From Propionibacteriaceae bacterium UBA6238 (GTDB lineage: Bacteria; Actinomycetota; Actinomycetes; Propionibacteriales; Propionibacteriaceae): 37,898 bases of DNA. Positions 1 through 6,914 of this stretch are shown here, one piece after another. The position numbers and the translations under genes are program-made. The DNA lies in NCBI GenBank assembly GCA_002441465.1, contig DJWE01000073.1, forward strand, positions 13,510 to 51,407, read 5' to 3'. The stretch's first letter is position 1. Every line of letters starts with the position of its first letter. Under the pieces are notes generated by a model. It was not told the DNA's origin. It searched no databases and saw only the letters and a list, made by a program, of their open reading frames with translations.

Positions 1-23
1 GGACCGAGTCCGGAACCGTCCCC
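1..23. repeat. Half of a GGGGACGGTTCC-family palindrome, cut by the window edge
   Basis: These 23 bases match one arm of the perfect palindrome inside ileS (2337-2359) with a single mismatch. The window therefore begins in the middle of another copy of that element. It lies just upstream of the ileS promoter. The other half would be outside the window, so whether this copy is complete cannot be seen. Confidence 0.75.
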
Positions 24-44
24 AGGTCGTCGGGCGACACGCGC

Positions 45-73
45 TTGGTGCCGGGGATCGGCCCGCGTAAGCT
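45..73 (+). promoter_or_regulatory. Candidate ileS promoter
   Basis: TTGGTG at 45-50 and TAAGCT at 68-73 are separated by exactly 17 nt and fit a housekeeping sigma factor (TTGACA / TAnnnT). Transcription would start near 80, immediately before the first T-box helix at about 88. The call rests on motif match and position only. Confidence 0.6.
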
Positions 74-84
74 GAGCGGGTCCG

Positions 85-249
85 CAAGGCACTGATGGGG
101 CCATCACCCCGGAGCTGCCGGAAGAACAGAGCACCGAGCTCCCACTAGAACCGGCCGCGGCGAGCAAGAGCGGGACGTCATCGACGTCCAAGAAGGGTGG
201 TACCGCGGGGTTCGCCTCGTCCCTTCGTCCGCAACACCGACGAAGGGCA
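85..249 (+). promoter_or_regulatory. ileS T-box riboswitch, translational (SD-sequestering) type
   Basis: The T-box core AGGGTGGTACCGCGG spans about 194-208. A short Stem I has GGGG (97-100) paired with CCCC (107-110) and an Ile specifier codon ATC at 103-105 in the terminal loop; an outer helix GGCA (88-91)/TGCC (116-119) closes it. A Stem III hairpin is at 173-179/183-189. The antisequestrator pairs GAAGGG (192-197) with CCCTTC (221-226), leaves a TGGTACC bulge (198-204) for the tRNA CCA end, and carries an upper helix capped by a TTCG loop (211-214). The competing sequestrator pairs CCCTTCGTC (221-229) with GACGAAGGG (239-247), which contains the Shine-Dalgarno sequence of ileS. Uncharged tRNA-Ile should favour the antisequestrator and free the ribosome site. 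This matches the known actinobacterial ileS class with an ultrashort Stem I. Confidence 0.93.
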
Positions 250-253
250 CCCG

Positions 254-3200
254 ATGACCACCGACTCCCATCCGCGTCCGCTGTATCGCGCCGTCCCCGC
301 GATGCTCGACCTGCCCGCGATGGAGCACGAGATCCTCGACTTCTGGACGGCCAACGACACCTTCACCGCCTCGCTCGCCCGCACCGAGGGCGGTCGCCAG
401 TGGACGTTCTACGAGGGTCCCCCGACCGCGAACGGAATGCCCGGCACCCACCACATCGAAGCCCGGGTGTTCAAGGATGTGTTCCCGCGGTTCAAGACCA
501 TGCAGGGGTTCCACGTCGATCGCAAGGCAGGCTGGGACTGCCACGGGCTGCCCGTCGAACTCGCTGTTGAGAAGGAGCTCGGCTTCAACGGCAAGCCCGA
601 CATCGAGGCCTACGGAGTCGAGGCGTTCAACGCCAAGTGCCGCGAGTCGGTCAGCCGGCACGTGGACGCCTTCACCGAACTCACCCACCGGATGGGGTAC
701 TGGGTCAACCTCGACCAGGCGTACTGGACGATGGATCCTGCCTTCGTCGAGTCGGTGTGGTGGGCGCTGAAGCAGATCCACTCCAAGGGCTTGCTCGTCG
801 AGGACTACCGGGTGGCGCCCTACTGCCCCCGCTGCGGCACCACGCTGAGCGATCACGAGCTCGCGCAGGGCTACGAGGACGTCAAGGAGGACTCGGTCTA
901 CGTCCGGTTCCCGCTCACCTCGGGCCCGCTGGCCGGCAAGGCGTCCCTGCTTGTGTGGACCACAACCCCGTGGACGCTGGTCAGCAACACCGCCGCGGCC
1001 GTCCACCCCGACGTCACCTACGTGGTCGCGACGAAGAACGAGCCGGGCGGAGAATCCCTCGTCCTTGCCGAGGCGCTGGCCGAGCAGGTGCTGGGCGAAG
1101 GCTGGGCACTCGGCCAGACCTTCACCGGTGCGGAGATGGAGTTCTGGAGCTACGCCCGCCCGCTCGATCTGGTCGAGTTCCCGGACGTGGTCGGCGGCAC
1201 CCATCAGGTGCTGCTGGCCGACTTCGTGACCACCGAGGACGGCACCGGCATCGTCCACGAGGCGCCGGCCTTCGGCGAGGTCGACCTCGAGCTGTGCCGC
1301 GCCTACGGACTGCCCCTGGTCAACCCGGTGCGGGCGGACGGCACCTTCGAGGACGACCTGGATCTGGTCGGCGGGCTGTTCTTCAAGACCGCGGACGCGG
1401 TGATCATCGAGAACCTGGTCAACCGCGGCCTGATGTTCCGGGTGCAGCCCTACGAGCACTCCTACCCGCATTGCTGGCGCTGCCACACCCCGCTGCTGTA
1501 CTACGCCCAGCCGTCCTGGTACATCCGCACCACCCAGGTCAAGGATGCGCTGCTGCGCGAGAACAAGGGCACCAACTGGTACCCCGAGCACATCAAGTGG
1601 GGCCGCTACGGCGACTGGCTGAACAACAACATCGACTGGGCGCTGTCCCGCTCGCGCTACTGGGGCACGCCACTGCCGATCTGGCGGTGCCCGTCCGGTC
1701 ACCAGACCTGCGTTGGTTCGCGCGCGGAGCTGTCCGAGCTGACCGGACGCGACTACTCCGATCTCGACCCGCACCGTCCCTTCGTCGACGACGTGACCTT
1801 CGCCTGCCCGAGCTGCCAGCAGACCGCGCAGCGGGTTCCGGAGGTGATCGACGCCTGGTTCGACAGCGGCTCGATGCCCTTCGCCCAGTGGGGCTACCCG
1901 TGGGTCGAGGGTTCGGCGGAGCAGTTCGCCCCCGCCTACCCGGCCGACTTCATCTGCGAGGCGATCGACCAGACCCGTGGCTGGTTCTACTCGCTGATGG
2001 CCGTCGGCACGCTGGTGTTCGACCAGTCGTCGTACAAGAACGTGCTCTGCCTGGGCCACATCCTGGCCGAGGACGGACGCAAGATGAGCAAGCATCTGGG
2101 CAACATCTTGGAGCCGATTCCGCTGATGGATAAGCACGGAGCGGACGCGGTGCGCTGGTTCATGGCTGCCGGCGGCTCGCCCTGGGCGTCCCGGCGGGTG
2201 GGCCACCAGACCATCCAGGAGACCGTCCGCAAGGTGCTGATGACCTTCCTGAACACGGTCGCCTTCCAGAGCCTGTACGCGCGGGCGAACAACTGGTCGC
2301 CGGCCCAGGTGGGGGACGGTTCCGAACTCGGTCCGCGGACCGAGTTCGGAACCGTCCCCAATCCGGTCCACGTGCTCGACCGGTGGCTGGTCAGCGCCCG
2401 CAACGAGTTGGTTCGCCAGGTCACCGAGGCGCTGGAGGACTTCGACACCCAGCGTGCCGGCGCCCTGCTGGCGAGCTTCGTCGACGACCTGTCCAACTGG
2501 TACGTGCGCCGTTCCCGTCGCCGCTTCTGGGACGGGGACGCCGGAGCGCTGCAGACCCTGCACGACACCATCCACGTCGTGACCCGGCTGATGGCGCCGC
2601 TGACCCCGTTCCTCACCGAGCGGGTCTGGCAGGACCTGGTGGTCAGCACCGACCCGGACGCCCCGGCATCGGTGCACCTGGCCGACTGGCCGGTGGCCGA
2701 CGAAGCCGTGATCGACGAGCGCCTCGACGACGCCATGCAGCTGGCCCGCCGGATCGTGGAACTCGGCCGCTCGGCGCGGTCGGAGGCAAAGGTGAAGACC
2801 CGCCAGCCGCTGGGCCGGGCCCTGATCCCCTCCAGCGCGTTCGGCGTGCTCGAGGAGGACCTGCGCGCCGAGATCATGGCCGAGCTGAACGTCGAGCGGG
2901 TGGAGTCGTTCGCGTCCGCCGGTGACCTGGTCGACCACTCGGCCAAGGGCAACTTCCGGGCTCTCGGCAAGCGTTTCGGCAAGCAGACTCCGTTGGTCGC
3001 CGGCGCGATCGCCTCGGCCGACGCCGCCGTGCTCGCTGCCGACCTGGCGACCCACGGCAAGGCGTACGTGCTGGTCACCGATCTCGGCGAGGTGGAGGTG
3101 AGCCCCGAGGAGGTGATCATCTCCGAGCGTCCACGCGAGGGCTGGTCGGTGGTGAACGAGCAGGGCGAGACGGTGGCGCTCGACCTCGAGCTCACCCCCG

Positions 3201-3466
3201 AGCTGGTCCAGGCCGGCGTCGCCCGCGAGTTCATCCGGGCGGTGCAGGAGGCGCGCAAGTCCTCCGGCTTCGAGGTGTCGGACCGGATCCGGCTCGCCTG
3301 GGCGGCGTCCGATCCGAACACGGCCGCGGCGCTGCGCACCCACTCCGCATTGATCGGGGACGAGGTGCTTGCCGTCGAGGTGAACGAGGCGGAGCCCGCC
3401 GAGGCGTGGTTCGCCGACGAGGACCTGGGCTTCCGGTTCGCCCTCAGCCGGGTCGAGCGGTCCTGA
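254..3466 (+). CDS. ileS: Isoleucyl-tRNA synthetase
   Basis: Class I synthetase charging tRNA-Ile in the cytoplasm, about 1070 residues. The HIGH-type motif appears as GTHH (residues 64-67) after PPTANGMP, the KMSKS loop is KMSKH (610-614), and the CP1 editing region contains WTTTPWTLVSN. The length and these motif forms fit the eukaryal-type IleS common in actinomycetes, a type known from other bacteria to be less sensitive to mupirocin; sensitivity here is inference only. The ATG at 254 is chosen because GAAGGG lies 6 nt upstream and forms the sequestered ribosome site of the T-box; an in-frame GTG at 197 lies inside the T-box itself. Odd feature: codons 687-702 are a 48-bp perfect palindrome (2312-2359) in the connection to the anticodon-binding domain. 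The stop overlaps the next start by one base (TGATG). Confidence 0.97.
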   Translation: MTTDSHPRPLYRAVPAMLDLPAMEHEILDFWTANDTFTASLARTEGGRQWTFYEGPPTANGMPGTHHIEARVFKDVFPRFKTMQGFHVDRKAGWDCHGLPVELAVEKELGFNGKPDIEAYGVEAFNAKCRESVSRHVDAFTELTHRMGYWVNLDQAYWTMDPAFVESVWWALKQIHSKGLLVEDYRVAPYCPRCGTTLSDHELAQGYEDVKEDSVYVRFPLTSGPLAGKASLLVWTTTPWTLVSNTAAAVHPDVTYVVATKNEPGGESLVLAEALAEQVLGEGWALGQTFTGAEMEFWSYARPLDLVEFPDVVGGTHQVLLADFVTTEDGTGIVHEAPAFGEVDLELCRAYGLPLVNPVRADGTFEDDLDLVGGLFFKTADAVIIENLVNRGLMFRVQPYEHSYPHCWRCHTPLLYYAQPSWYIRTTQVKDALLRENKGTNWYPEHIKWGRYGDWLNNNIDWALSRSRYWGTPLPIWRCPSGHQTCVGSRAELSELTGRDYSDLDPHRPFVDDVTFACPSCQQTAQRVPEVIDAWFDSGSMPFAQWGYPWVEGSAEQFAPAYPADFICEAIDQTRGWFYSLMAVGTLVFDQSSYKNVLCLGHILAEDGRKMSKHLGNILEPIPLMDKHGADAVRWFMAAGGSPWASRRVGHQTIQETVRKVLMTFLNTVAFQSLYARANNWSPAQVGDGSELGPRTEFGTVPNPVHVLDRWLVSARNELVRQVTEALEDFDTQRAGALLASFVDDLSNWYVRRSRRRFWDGDAGALQTLHDTIHVVTRLMAPLTPFLTERVWQDLVVSTDPDAPASVHLADWPVADEAVIDERLDDAMQLARRIVELGRSARSEAKVKTRQPLGRALIPSSAFGVLEEDLRAEIMAELNVERVESFASAGDLVDHSAKGNFRALGKRFGKQTPLVAGAIASADAAVLAADLATHGKAYVLVTDLGEVEVSPEEVIISERPREGWSVVNEQGETVALDLELTPELVQAGVAREFIRAVQEARKSSGFEVSDRIRLAWAASDPNTAAALRTHSALIGDEVLAVEVNEAEPAEAWFADEDLGFRFALSRVERS
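2312..2359. repeat. 48-bp perfect palindrome inserted in frame in ileS
   Basis: A perfect 24+24 bp inverted repeat with no spacer, starting GGGGACGGTTCCGAAC and centred on CCGCGG at 2335/2336. It encodes GDGSELGPRTEFGTVP and occupies exactly 16 codons. It contains no TAA, TAG or TGA on either strand, so all six frames are open. One arm recurs at 1-23, and shortened forms of the same core occur at 6335-6355 and 14327-14359. It resembles REP-type palindromes and, in being carried inside a protein gene, the Rickettsia palindromic elements. Confidence 0.9.
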
Positions 3467-4122
3467 TGCCCAGCGCACCGCGACCGGTCGTCTTCCTGCA
3501 CTCGGCGGGGTTCACCCCGCAGATGTGGCAGGCGCAGGTCGAAGCGATCGGTGCGGCCGAGGCACAACGGCAGGTGATCGCGCCGTGGCTCGCCGGGCTG
3601 CGGCCGGGACGGCCCGGCGAGCTCTCCTTGAGTCTCGCCGCGGCGGAGGTGACCGCCACCTTGGATCGGTACGGCATGGAGCGGGCGTGGCTGGTCGGCC
3701 ACCAGCTCGGCGCGATGGTGGGACTGCAGGTGGCGGCGACCGAGCCCGACCGGGTGGCCGGACTGGTGTTGTCCGGCGCGTTCGCCGCGCCGGGCAAACT
3801 CGCCTTGCGACTGCAGAAGTCGCTGATCCGGATGATGCCGAACCGAGCGCTGGCGGACAGCGGGGCCACCAAGGACGACCTCATCCGCGCGCTCGAACTG
3901 ATGGCCACCGCCGACATCGGCGCTCGCTTGCGGCAGATCGCCGTCCCGGTTCTGGTCATCGCCGGCACCGCAGACCCGAGCCGGGCCGCGGCGCGACAGC
4001 TGGCCGCGCAGCTGCCGGACGCGCGCATCACGGAGCTGGACGGTGCGGGGGCGAACCCCAGCCTGGACGCTCCCGAGGACTACAACGCTCTGCTGGTCGG
4101 GTTCCTGTCCGAGCACGGCTGA
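3466..4122 (+). CDS. Alpha/beta-hydrolase-fold protein, catalytic Ser and His replaced
   Basis: A 218-residue protein with the layout of a small alpha/beta hydrolase: an N-terminal strand VVFLHSAGF where HGxG is usual, a nucleophile-elbow region LVGHQLGAMVG, and a late GTADPS strand carrying the acid D170. At the nucleophile position the usual Ser of GxSxG is Gln80, and the region where the catalytic His is expected reads GAGANPSL, giving Ala196 or Asn197. By sequence it should therefore not act as a Ser hydrolase; a binding, scaffolding or atypical role is possible. It is also shorter than typical members (250-280 aa). The ATG overlaps the ileS stop by one base, so translation is probably coupled and would follow the T-box. 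Substrate unknown. Confidence 0.85.
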   Translation: MPSAPRPVVFLHSAGFTPQMWQAQVEAIGAAEAQRQVIAPWLAGLRPGRPGELSLSLAAAEVTATLDRYGMERAWLVGHQLGAMVGLQVAATEPDRVAGLVLSGAFAAPGKLALRLQKSLIRMMPNRALADSGATKDDLIRALELMATADIGARLRQIAVPVLVIAGTADPSRAAARQLAAQLPDARITELDGAGANPSLDAPEDYNALLVGFLSEHG

Positions 4123-4168
4123 GTTCGGACGCCGTGGACGGCGGCCCTGGGGTGAGCCGGCTGGGGCT

Positions 4169-4174
4169 TAGGGT
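4169..4174 (+). promoter_or_regulatory. -10 element TAGGGT of rarD, leaderless layout
   Basis: TAGGGT fits TAnnnT and ends 6 nt before the GTG at 4181, which places transcription start at or next to the start codon. No clear -35 was identified. Confidence 0.5.
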
Positions 4175-4180
4175 GTGCGC

Positions 4181-5119
4181 GTGCCCGAACGTCCACCGTC
4201 GCCCGCCGTCGATCCGCGGGGCTTGGCGTTCGCCTTCGCCGCCTACTTCCTGTGGGGATCGTTCCCGCTGTACTTCGAGGCGCTCTCCGCGGCCGGTCCG
4301 TTCGAGATCATCGGCCACCGAGTGCTGTGGACGTTCGTGTTCTGCCTGGGCGGCGTCCTCGTGTGGCGGGAGTGGACGCACCTGCGCGAGATTCTCGCCG
4401 ACCGCCGGCTGTTCTGGGGGCTGACCGGCGCCGGCGTCCTGGTCACGCTGAACTGGTCGATCTACGTCTGGGGCGTGCTGAACAATCATGTGGTCGACGC
4501 GGCATTGGGCTACTTCATCAATCCGCTGGTCACGGTGACGCTCGCGGTGGTCGTACTGCACGAGCGGCTGCGGACGGCCCAGAAGGTGGCCGTCGGCGTC
4601 GGAACGGTCGCGGTCGTGGTGATCGCGCTCGGCTACGGGCAGATCCCGTGGGTCGCCCTCTCGCTGGCGGCCAGCTTCGGTCTGTACGGGCTGGTCAAGA
4701 AGCAGGTGGGCGGACGGGTGTCGCCGCTGGTCGGGCTGACCGTCGAGACCACCGTCCTGGCCCCGCTGGCGCTGGTGTTCCTGGTCTGGCTGCAGGCGTC
4801 CGGAGCGAGCAACTACCTTGCCCACGGTCCTGGGGTCACCATCGGCCTCAGCCTGGCCGGCGTGGTCACGGCGATCCCACTGCTGCTGTTCGCCGCGGCC
4901 TCCGCCCGGATTCCGTTGAGCATGATGGGCCTGGTTCAGTACCTCACGCCGGTGATCCAGTTCTCGATCGGCGTCTGGGTGAACCATGAGGTGATGCCCG
5001 CGCCGCGCTGGATCGGCTTCGGCCTGGTCTGGGTCGCTCTGGTCGTGCTCACGGTGGACAGCCTGCGCCACGCCCGCCGTCCGGCCGAGTTGGTCGGCGA
5101 TCCCGAAGTGATGAACTAG
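4181..5119 (+). CDS. rarD: RarD-type EamA-family permease
   Basis: About 312 residues, rich in hydrophobic segments that fit ten transmembrane helices in two EamA repeats. Family signatures include FAAYFLWGSFPLYFEAL at the N-terminus, an NHVVDAALGYFINPL segment in the middle and QYLTPVIQFSIGVW near the end, all typical of RarD. The function of RarD is poorly defined; it is the family reference for chloramphenicol-sensitive-type drug/metabolite transporters. The GTG at 4181 is preferred over the GTG at 4175 because of the -10 box 6 nt upstream. The gene is followed by a long palindrome at 5131-5211 and faces a VOC-family gene. Confidence 0.88.
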   Translation: MPERPPSPAVDPRGLAFAFAAYFLWGSFPLYFEALSAAGPFEIIGHRVLWTFVFCLGGVLVWREWTHLREILADRRLFWGLTGAGVLVTLNWSIYVWGVLNNHVVDAALGYFINPLVTVTLAVVVLHERLRTAQKVAVGVGTVAVVVIALGYGQIPWVALSLAASFGLYGLVKKQVGGRVSPLVGLTVETTVLAPLALVFLVWLQASGASNYLAHGPGVTIGLSLAGVVTAIPLLLFAAASARIPLSMMGLVQYLTPVIQFSIGVWVNHEVMPAPRWIGFGLVWVALVVLTVDSLRHARRPAELVGDPEVMN

Positions 5120-5130
5120 CGCCCGCGCCG

Positions 5131-5211
5131 CCACCTGAACCAAAAGGGGACAGGTACTTTTCGGTTCGCGCCCTGAACCGAAAGGTACCTGTCCCCTTTT
5201 GGTTCAGGTGG
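5131..5211. repeat. Long inverted repeat, GGGGACAGGTAC family; likely bidirectional terminator
   Basis: Two 37-nt arms (5131-5167 and 5175-5211) pair with one mismatch around a 7-nt loop. Each arm contains AAAAGGGGACAGGTAC and CGGTTC. A second copy with three mismatches between its arms is at 37089-37170. It lies between the convergent rarD and VOC genes, so an RNA hairpin here could end transcription from both sides. The element contains TGA inside its outer arms. Confidence 0.88.
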
Positions 5212-5217
5212 GCGGGG

Positions 5218-5631
5218 TCAAGCCTGCGGCGCGGCGATGTTGACCATCCACTCCAGGCCGAACTTGTCCGTCACCAGACCGTACTGGTCGCCCCAGATCT
5301 GCTTCTCCAGCGGCATGCTCACCGTGCCGTCCGCGGCGAGCCGCGCGAACCACGTCTGCAAGGTGTCGGCAGCATCGCCGACAAGCGAGAGGTACACCCG
5401 CGTCCCACCCCAGGTCGCCTCGGCGCCGGGCATGGCGTCCGAAGCCATCACCGTGAACTGATCGGTGATCAGTTGGGCATGCATCACCCCATCGGGCGGC
5501 ATGCCCTCCATACCGAACTCCGCGAACGTGTTCACGCTCAGCTCGCCGCCGAACACGTCCTGGTAGTAGGTCATCGCCTCCCGGGTCTTGCCCGATGGAA
5601 AGTTGAGATAGGGAACCAGCGACACCGACAT
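5218..5631 (-). CDS. VOC-family protein, PhnB-like
   Basis: A 137-residue single-domain protein of the vicinal oxygen chelate (glyoxalase/PhnB-like) superfamily. The N-terminal LVPYLNFPSGKTREAMTYYQ and the C-terminal WGDQYGLVTDKFGLEWMVNI are characteristic of the PhnB/3-demethylubiquinone-methyltransferase-like group. Proteins of this group usually act as dimers, often of unknown substrate; a role in UbiG-type chemistry is not implied. ATG at 5631 is supported by GGAG 6 nt upstream. It is transcribed divergently from a TetR regulator with only about 58 bp between starts, so that regulator is its likely controller. Confidence 0.88.
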   Translation of the reverse strand: MSVSLVPYLNFPSGKTREAMTYYQDVFGGELSVNTFAEFGMEGMPPDGVMHAQLITDQFTVMASDAMPGAEATWGGTRVYLSLVGDAADTLQTWFARLAADGTVSMPLEKQIWGDQYGLVTDKFGLEWMVNIAAPQA

Positions 5632-5654
5632 GGTCGACTCCGATGTTTACGTTG

Positions 5655-5683
5655 TTCACATTCGGTCGACACGACCGTACGCT
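5655..5683 (+). promoter_or_regulatory. tetR promoter (leaderless) with internal palindromic operator
   Basis: TTCACA at 5655-5660 and TACGCT at 5678-5683 are spaced by 17 nt, and TACGCT ends 6 nt before the GTG at 5690. Between the two boxes lies a palindrome CGGTCG-ACA-CGACCG (5663-5677). A dimeric repressor bound there would block this promoter and probably the divergent VOC promoter. Confidence 0.6.
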
Positions 5684-5689
5684 GGCCCC

Positions 5690-6322
5690 GTGGAGGCGGG
5701 AAATACGCGCAGTTACCACCACGGCGACCTGGACGCAGCACTCGTCGCCGCGGGCTACGAGCTGGCTCGCGCTGGAGGTGCGGACGCGGTGACACTGCGT
5801 GCGACGACCCGGCGCGCCGGCGTCTCGCCCGCAGCGGCATACCGCCACTTCTCTTCCCACGAGGACCTCCAACTGGCGGTCGGCGCGCGGGCGATGGCCG
5901 ACCTGGCCCGCTCGATCGAGGTCCACCAGGCCGACGCCACCGATCCCGATCCCGCCGTCCGGGCCCGGCAGCGTCTGATCGCCGTGGGCGAGGGCTACAT
6001 CGGGTTCGCCCTGGACTCGCCGGGAGCCTTCGACATCGCGATGTTCGGGCTGTTCACGATGGAGCACGCCTTCGCTCCCGAGACGATGGGGGATACCGGA
6101 CGCACGCCGTTCCAGCTGCTCACGGACGCGATCGCCGATCTGGTCGCGGTAGGCCTGCTCGCCGCCGAGCGCGCCGAACCGGCTGCGATCACCTGCTGGT
6201 CGACCGTCCACGGCTTCGCCACTCTCGCCACGAGCGGCCCGCTGCGCACGCACCCTCGTCCTGAACTGGACGCACTCGGCGCTCGCATCGTCCGCGGCCT
6301 CACCGACGCCCTGCTCCGCTGA
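5690..6322 (+). CDS. TetR/AcrR-family transcriptional regulator
   Basis: A 210-residue regulator. The N-terminal helix-turn-helix domain includes YHHGDLDAALVAAGYELA, and recognition residues lie in AGVSPAAAYRHFSSHEDL, typical of TetR proteins with a WHG-type C-terminal ligand-binding domain. The GTG at 5690 is chosen because TACGCT ends 6 nt upstream and because the HTH domain begins right after it; an ATG at 5630 would put the promoter inside the gene. It is divergent from the VOC gene and likely autoregulated through the palindrome at 5663-5677. The inducer is unknown. Confidence 0.9.
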   Translation: MEAGNTRSYHHGDLDAALVAAGYELARAGGADAVTLRATTRRAGVSPAAAYRHFSSHEDLQLAVGARAMADLARSIEVHQADATDPDPAVRARQRLIAVGEGYIGFALDSPGAFDIAMFGLFTMEHAFAPETMGDTGRTPFQLLTDAIADLVAVGLLAAERAEPAAITCWSTVHGFATLATSGPLRTHPRPELDALGARIVRGLTDALLR

Positions 6323-6334
6323 CCGGCCACGACG

Positions 6335-6355
6335 GGGGACGGTTCCGCACCGTCC
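6335..6355. repeat. Short hairpin, degenerate GGGGACGGTTCC element
   Basis: GGGGACGGTTCCG is followed by a 7-bp stem GGACGGT (6337-6343)/ACCGTCC (6349-6355) with a 5-nt loop. It shares the core of the ileS palindrome and lies between the convergent tetR and marR genes, where it may act as a terminator. Confidence 0.6.
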
Positions 6356-6385
6356 GCGCCTATGAGTATCGGGGAGCTGCCTCGG

Positions 6386-6889
6386 CTACCAGCCGAGTTC
6401 GCTGGGATAGTCGACGACGGGCGGCTCCTCGGCTGCGGCAGCGAAAGCGGAGAACGCGCCAAGGGCGTCCAGCAGCTCCCGCCGGTGCTGCTCCGGCATC
6501 GCCGTGACGATCGCCTCGATCGCGCCCCGACGGCGACGGGTCACCTGCTCGACCAGCTCACGACCGGCTCCGGTGAGGCTGACCATAACCTCGCGACGAT
6601 CGCGCGCGGCCGGTGCGCGCTGCACCAGCCCGGCCGACTCCAGTCGATCGACCGATCTCAGCGCCGTGGACGGGCCGACGCCGAGCCGCTCGGCCAACTC
6701 GACCATCCGGCTGTCGCCGCGGGTGGAGAGCACCACCAGAGTGCGGAACTGTGCCGGAGTCACCCCAATGTCGGCCAGGGAGCGCGCCGACACACCCACC
6801 AGGACGCGCGAGGCGGTCAGAATCCCGTTGATGATCTCGTCCAGGCTCGCACCATCGGGAGCGTCGGACGGTCGGGAATTTCGTTGCAT
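6386..6889 (-). CDS. MarR-family transcriptional regulator
   Basis: A 167-residue winged-helix regulator. The DNA-binding region contains VTPAQFRTLVVLSTRGDSRM, then LAERLGVGPSTALRSVDRLE (recognition helix) and a wing VQRAPAARDRREVMVSLT, the usual MarR order; dimerisation helices flank it. The ATG at 6889 is preferred over the one at 6931 because the upstream stretch contains the operators. Two TTGC-N5-GCAA sites cover this start and the divergent ClC promoter, so the protein probably represses both itself and the chloride transporter. The ligand is unknown. Confidence 0.9.
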   Translation of the reverse strand: MQRNSRPSDAPDGASLDEIINGILTASRVLVGVSARSLADIGVTPAQFRTLVVLSTRGDSRMVELAERLGVGPSTALRSVDRLESAGLVQRAPAARDRREVMVSLTGAGRELVEQVTRRRRGAIEAIVTAMPEQHRRELLDALGAFSAFAAAAEEPPVVDYPSELGW

Positions 6890-6913
6890 AAGGCAATCAT
6901 TGCATAATGCAAT
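6884..6913. promoter_or_regulatory. Two MarR-type operators in the marR-clc divergent region
   Basis: TTGCATAAGGCAA (6884-6896) and the perfect palindrome ATTGCATAATGCAAT (6899-6913) have the TTGC-N5-GCAA form of MarR operators, 16 bp start to start. The first covers the marR start codon; the second contains CATAAT (6903-6908), which ends 6 nt before the GTG of the ClC gene and is its likely -10 box. Binding at the second site would directly block ClC transcription. Confidence 0.82.
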
Positions 6914-6914
6914 T

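Noticed and set aside
2312..2359. An intein or a frameshift site in ileS
   Set aside because: The insert is only 16 residues, lacks splice-junction residues and keeps the frame on both sides.
104..3478. A 1124-codon open frame on the minus strand opposite ileS
   Set aside because: It is antisense to a certain gene, its composition is the mirror of ileS codons (rich in R, G, H, V, L), it has no ribosome site and no recognisable domain. Long antisense frames are expected at this GC content.
1987..4116. Minus-strand frame of about 709 codons across the ileS/hydrolase junction
   Set aside because: Low-complexity Ser/Arg/Thr-rich translation typical of an antisense shadow; both genes it crosses are well supported.
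4028..5143. 371-codon minus-strand frame opposite rarD
   Set aside because: His/Asp/Arg/Gln-rich shadow with no family resemblance; rarD on the plus strand explains the region.
5131..5211. CRISPR array or inverted terminal repeats of an insertion sequence
   Set aside because: There are single palindromes with no regular spacers and no transposase between the two distant copies; genes between them are ordinary chromosomal ones.
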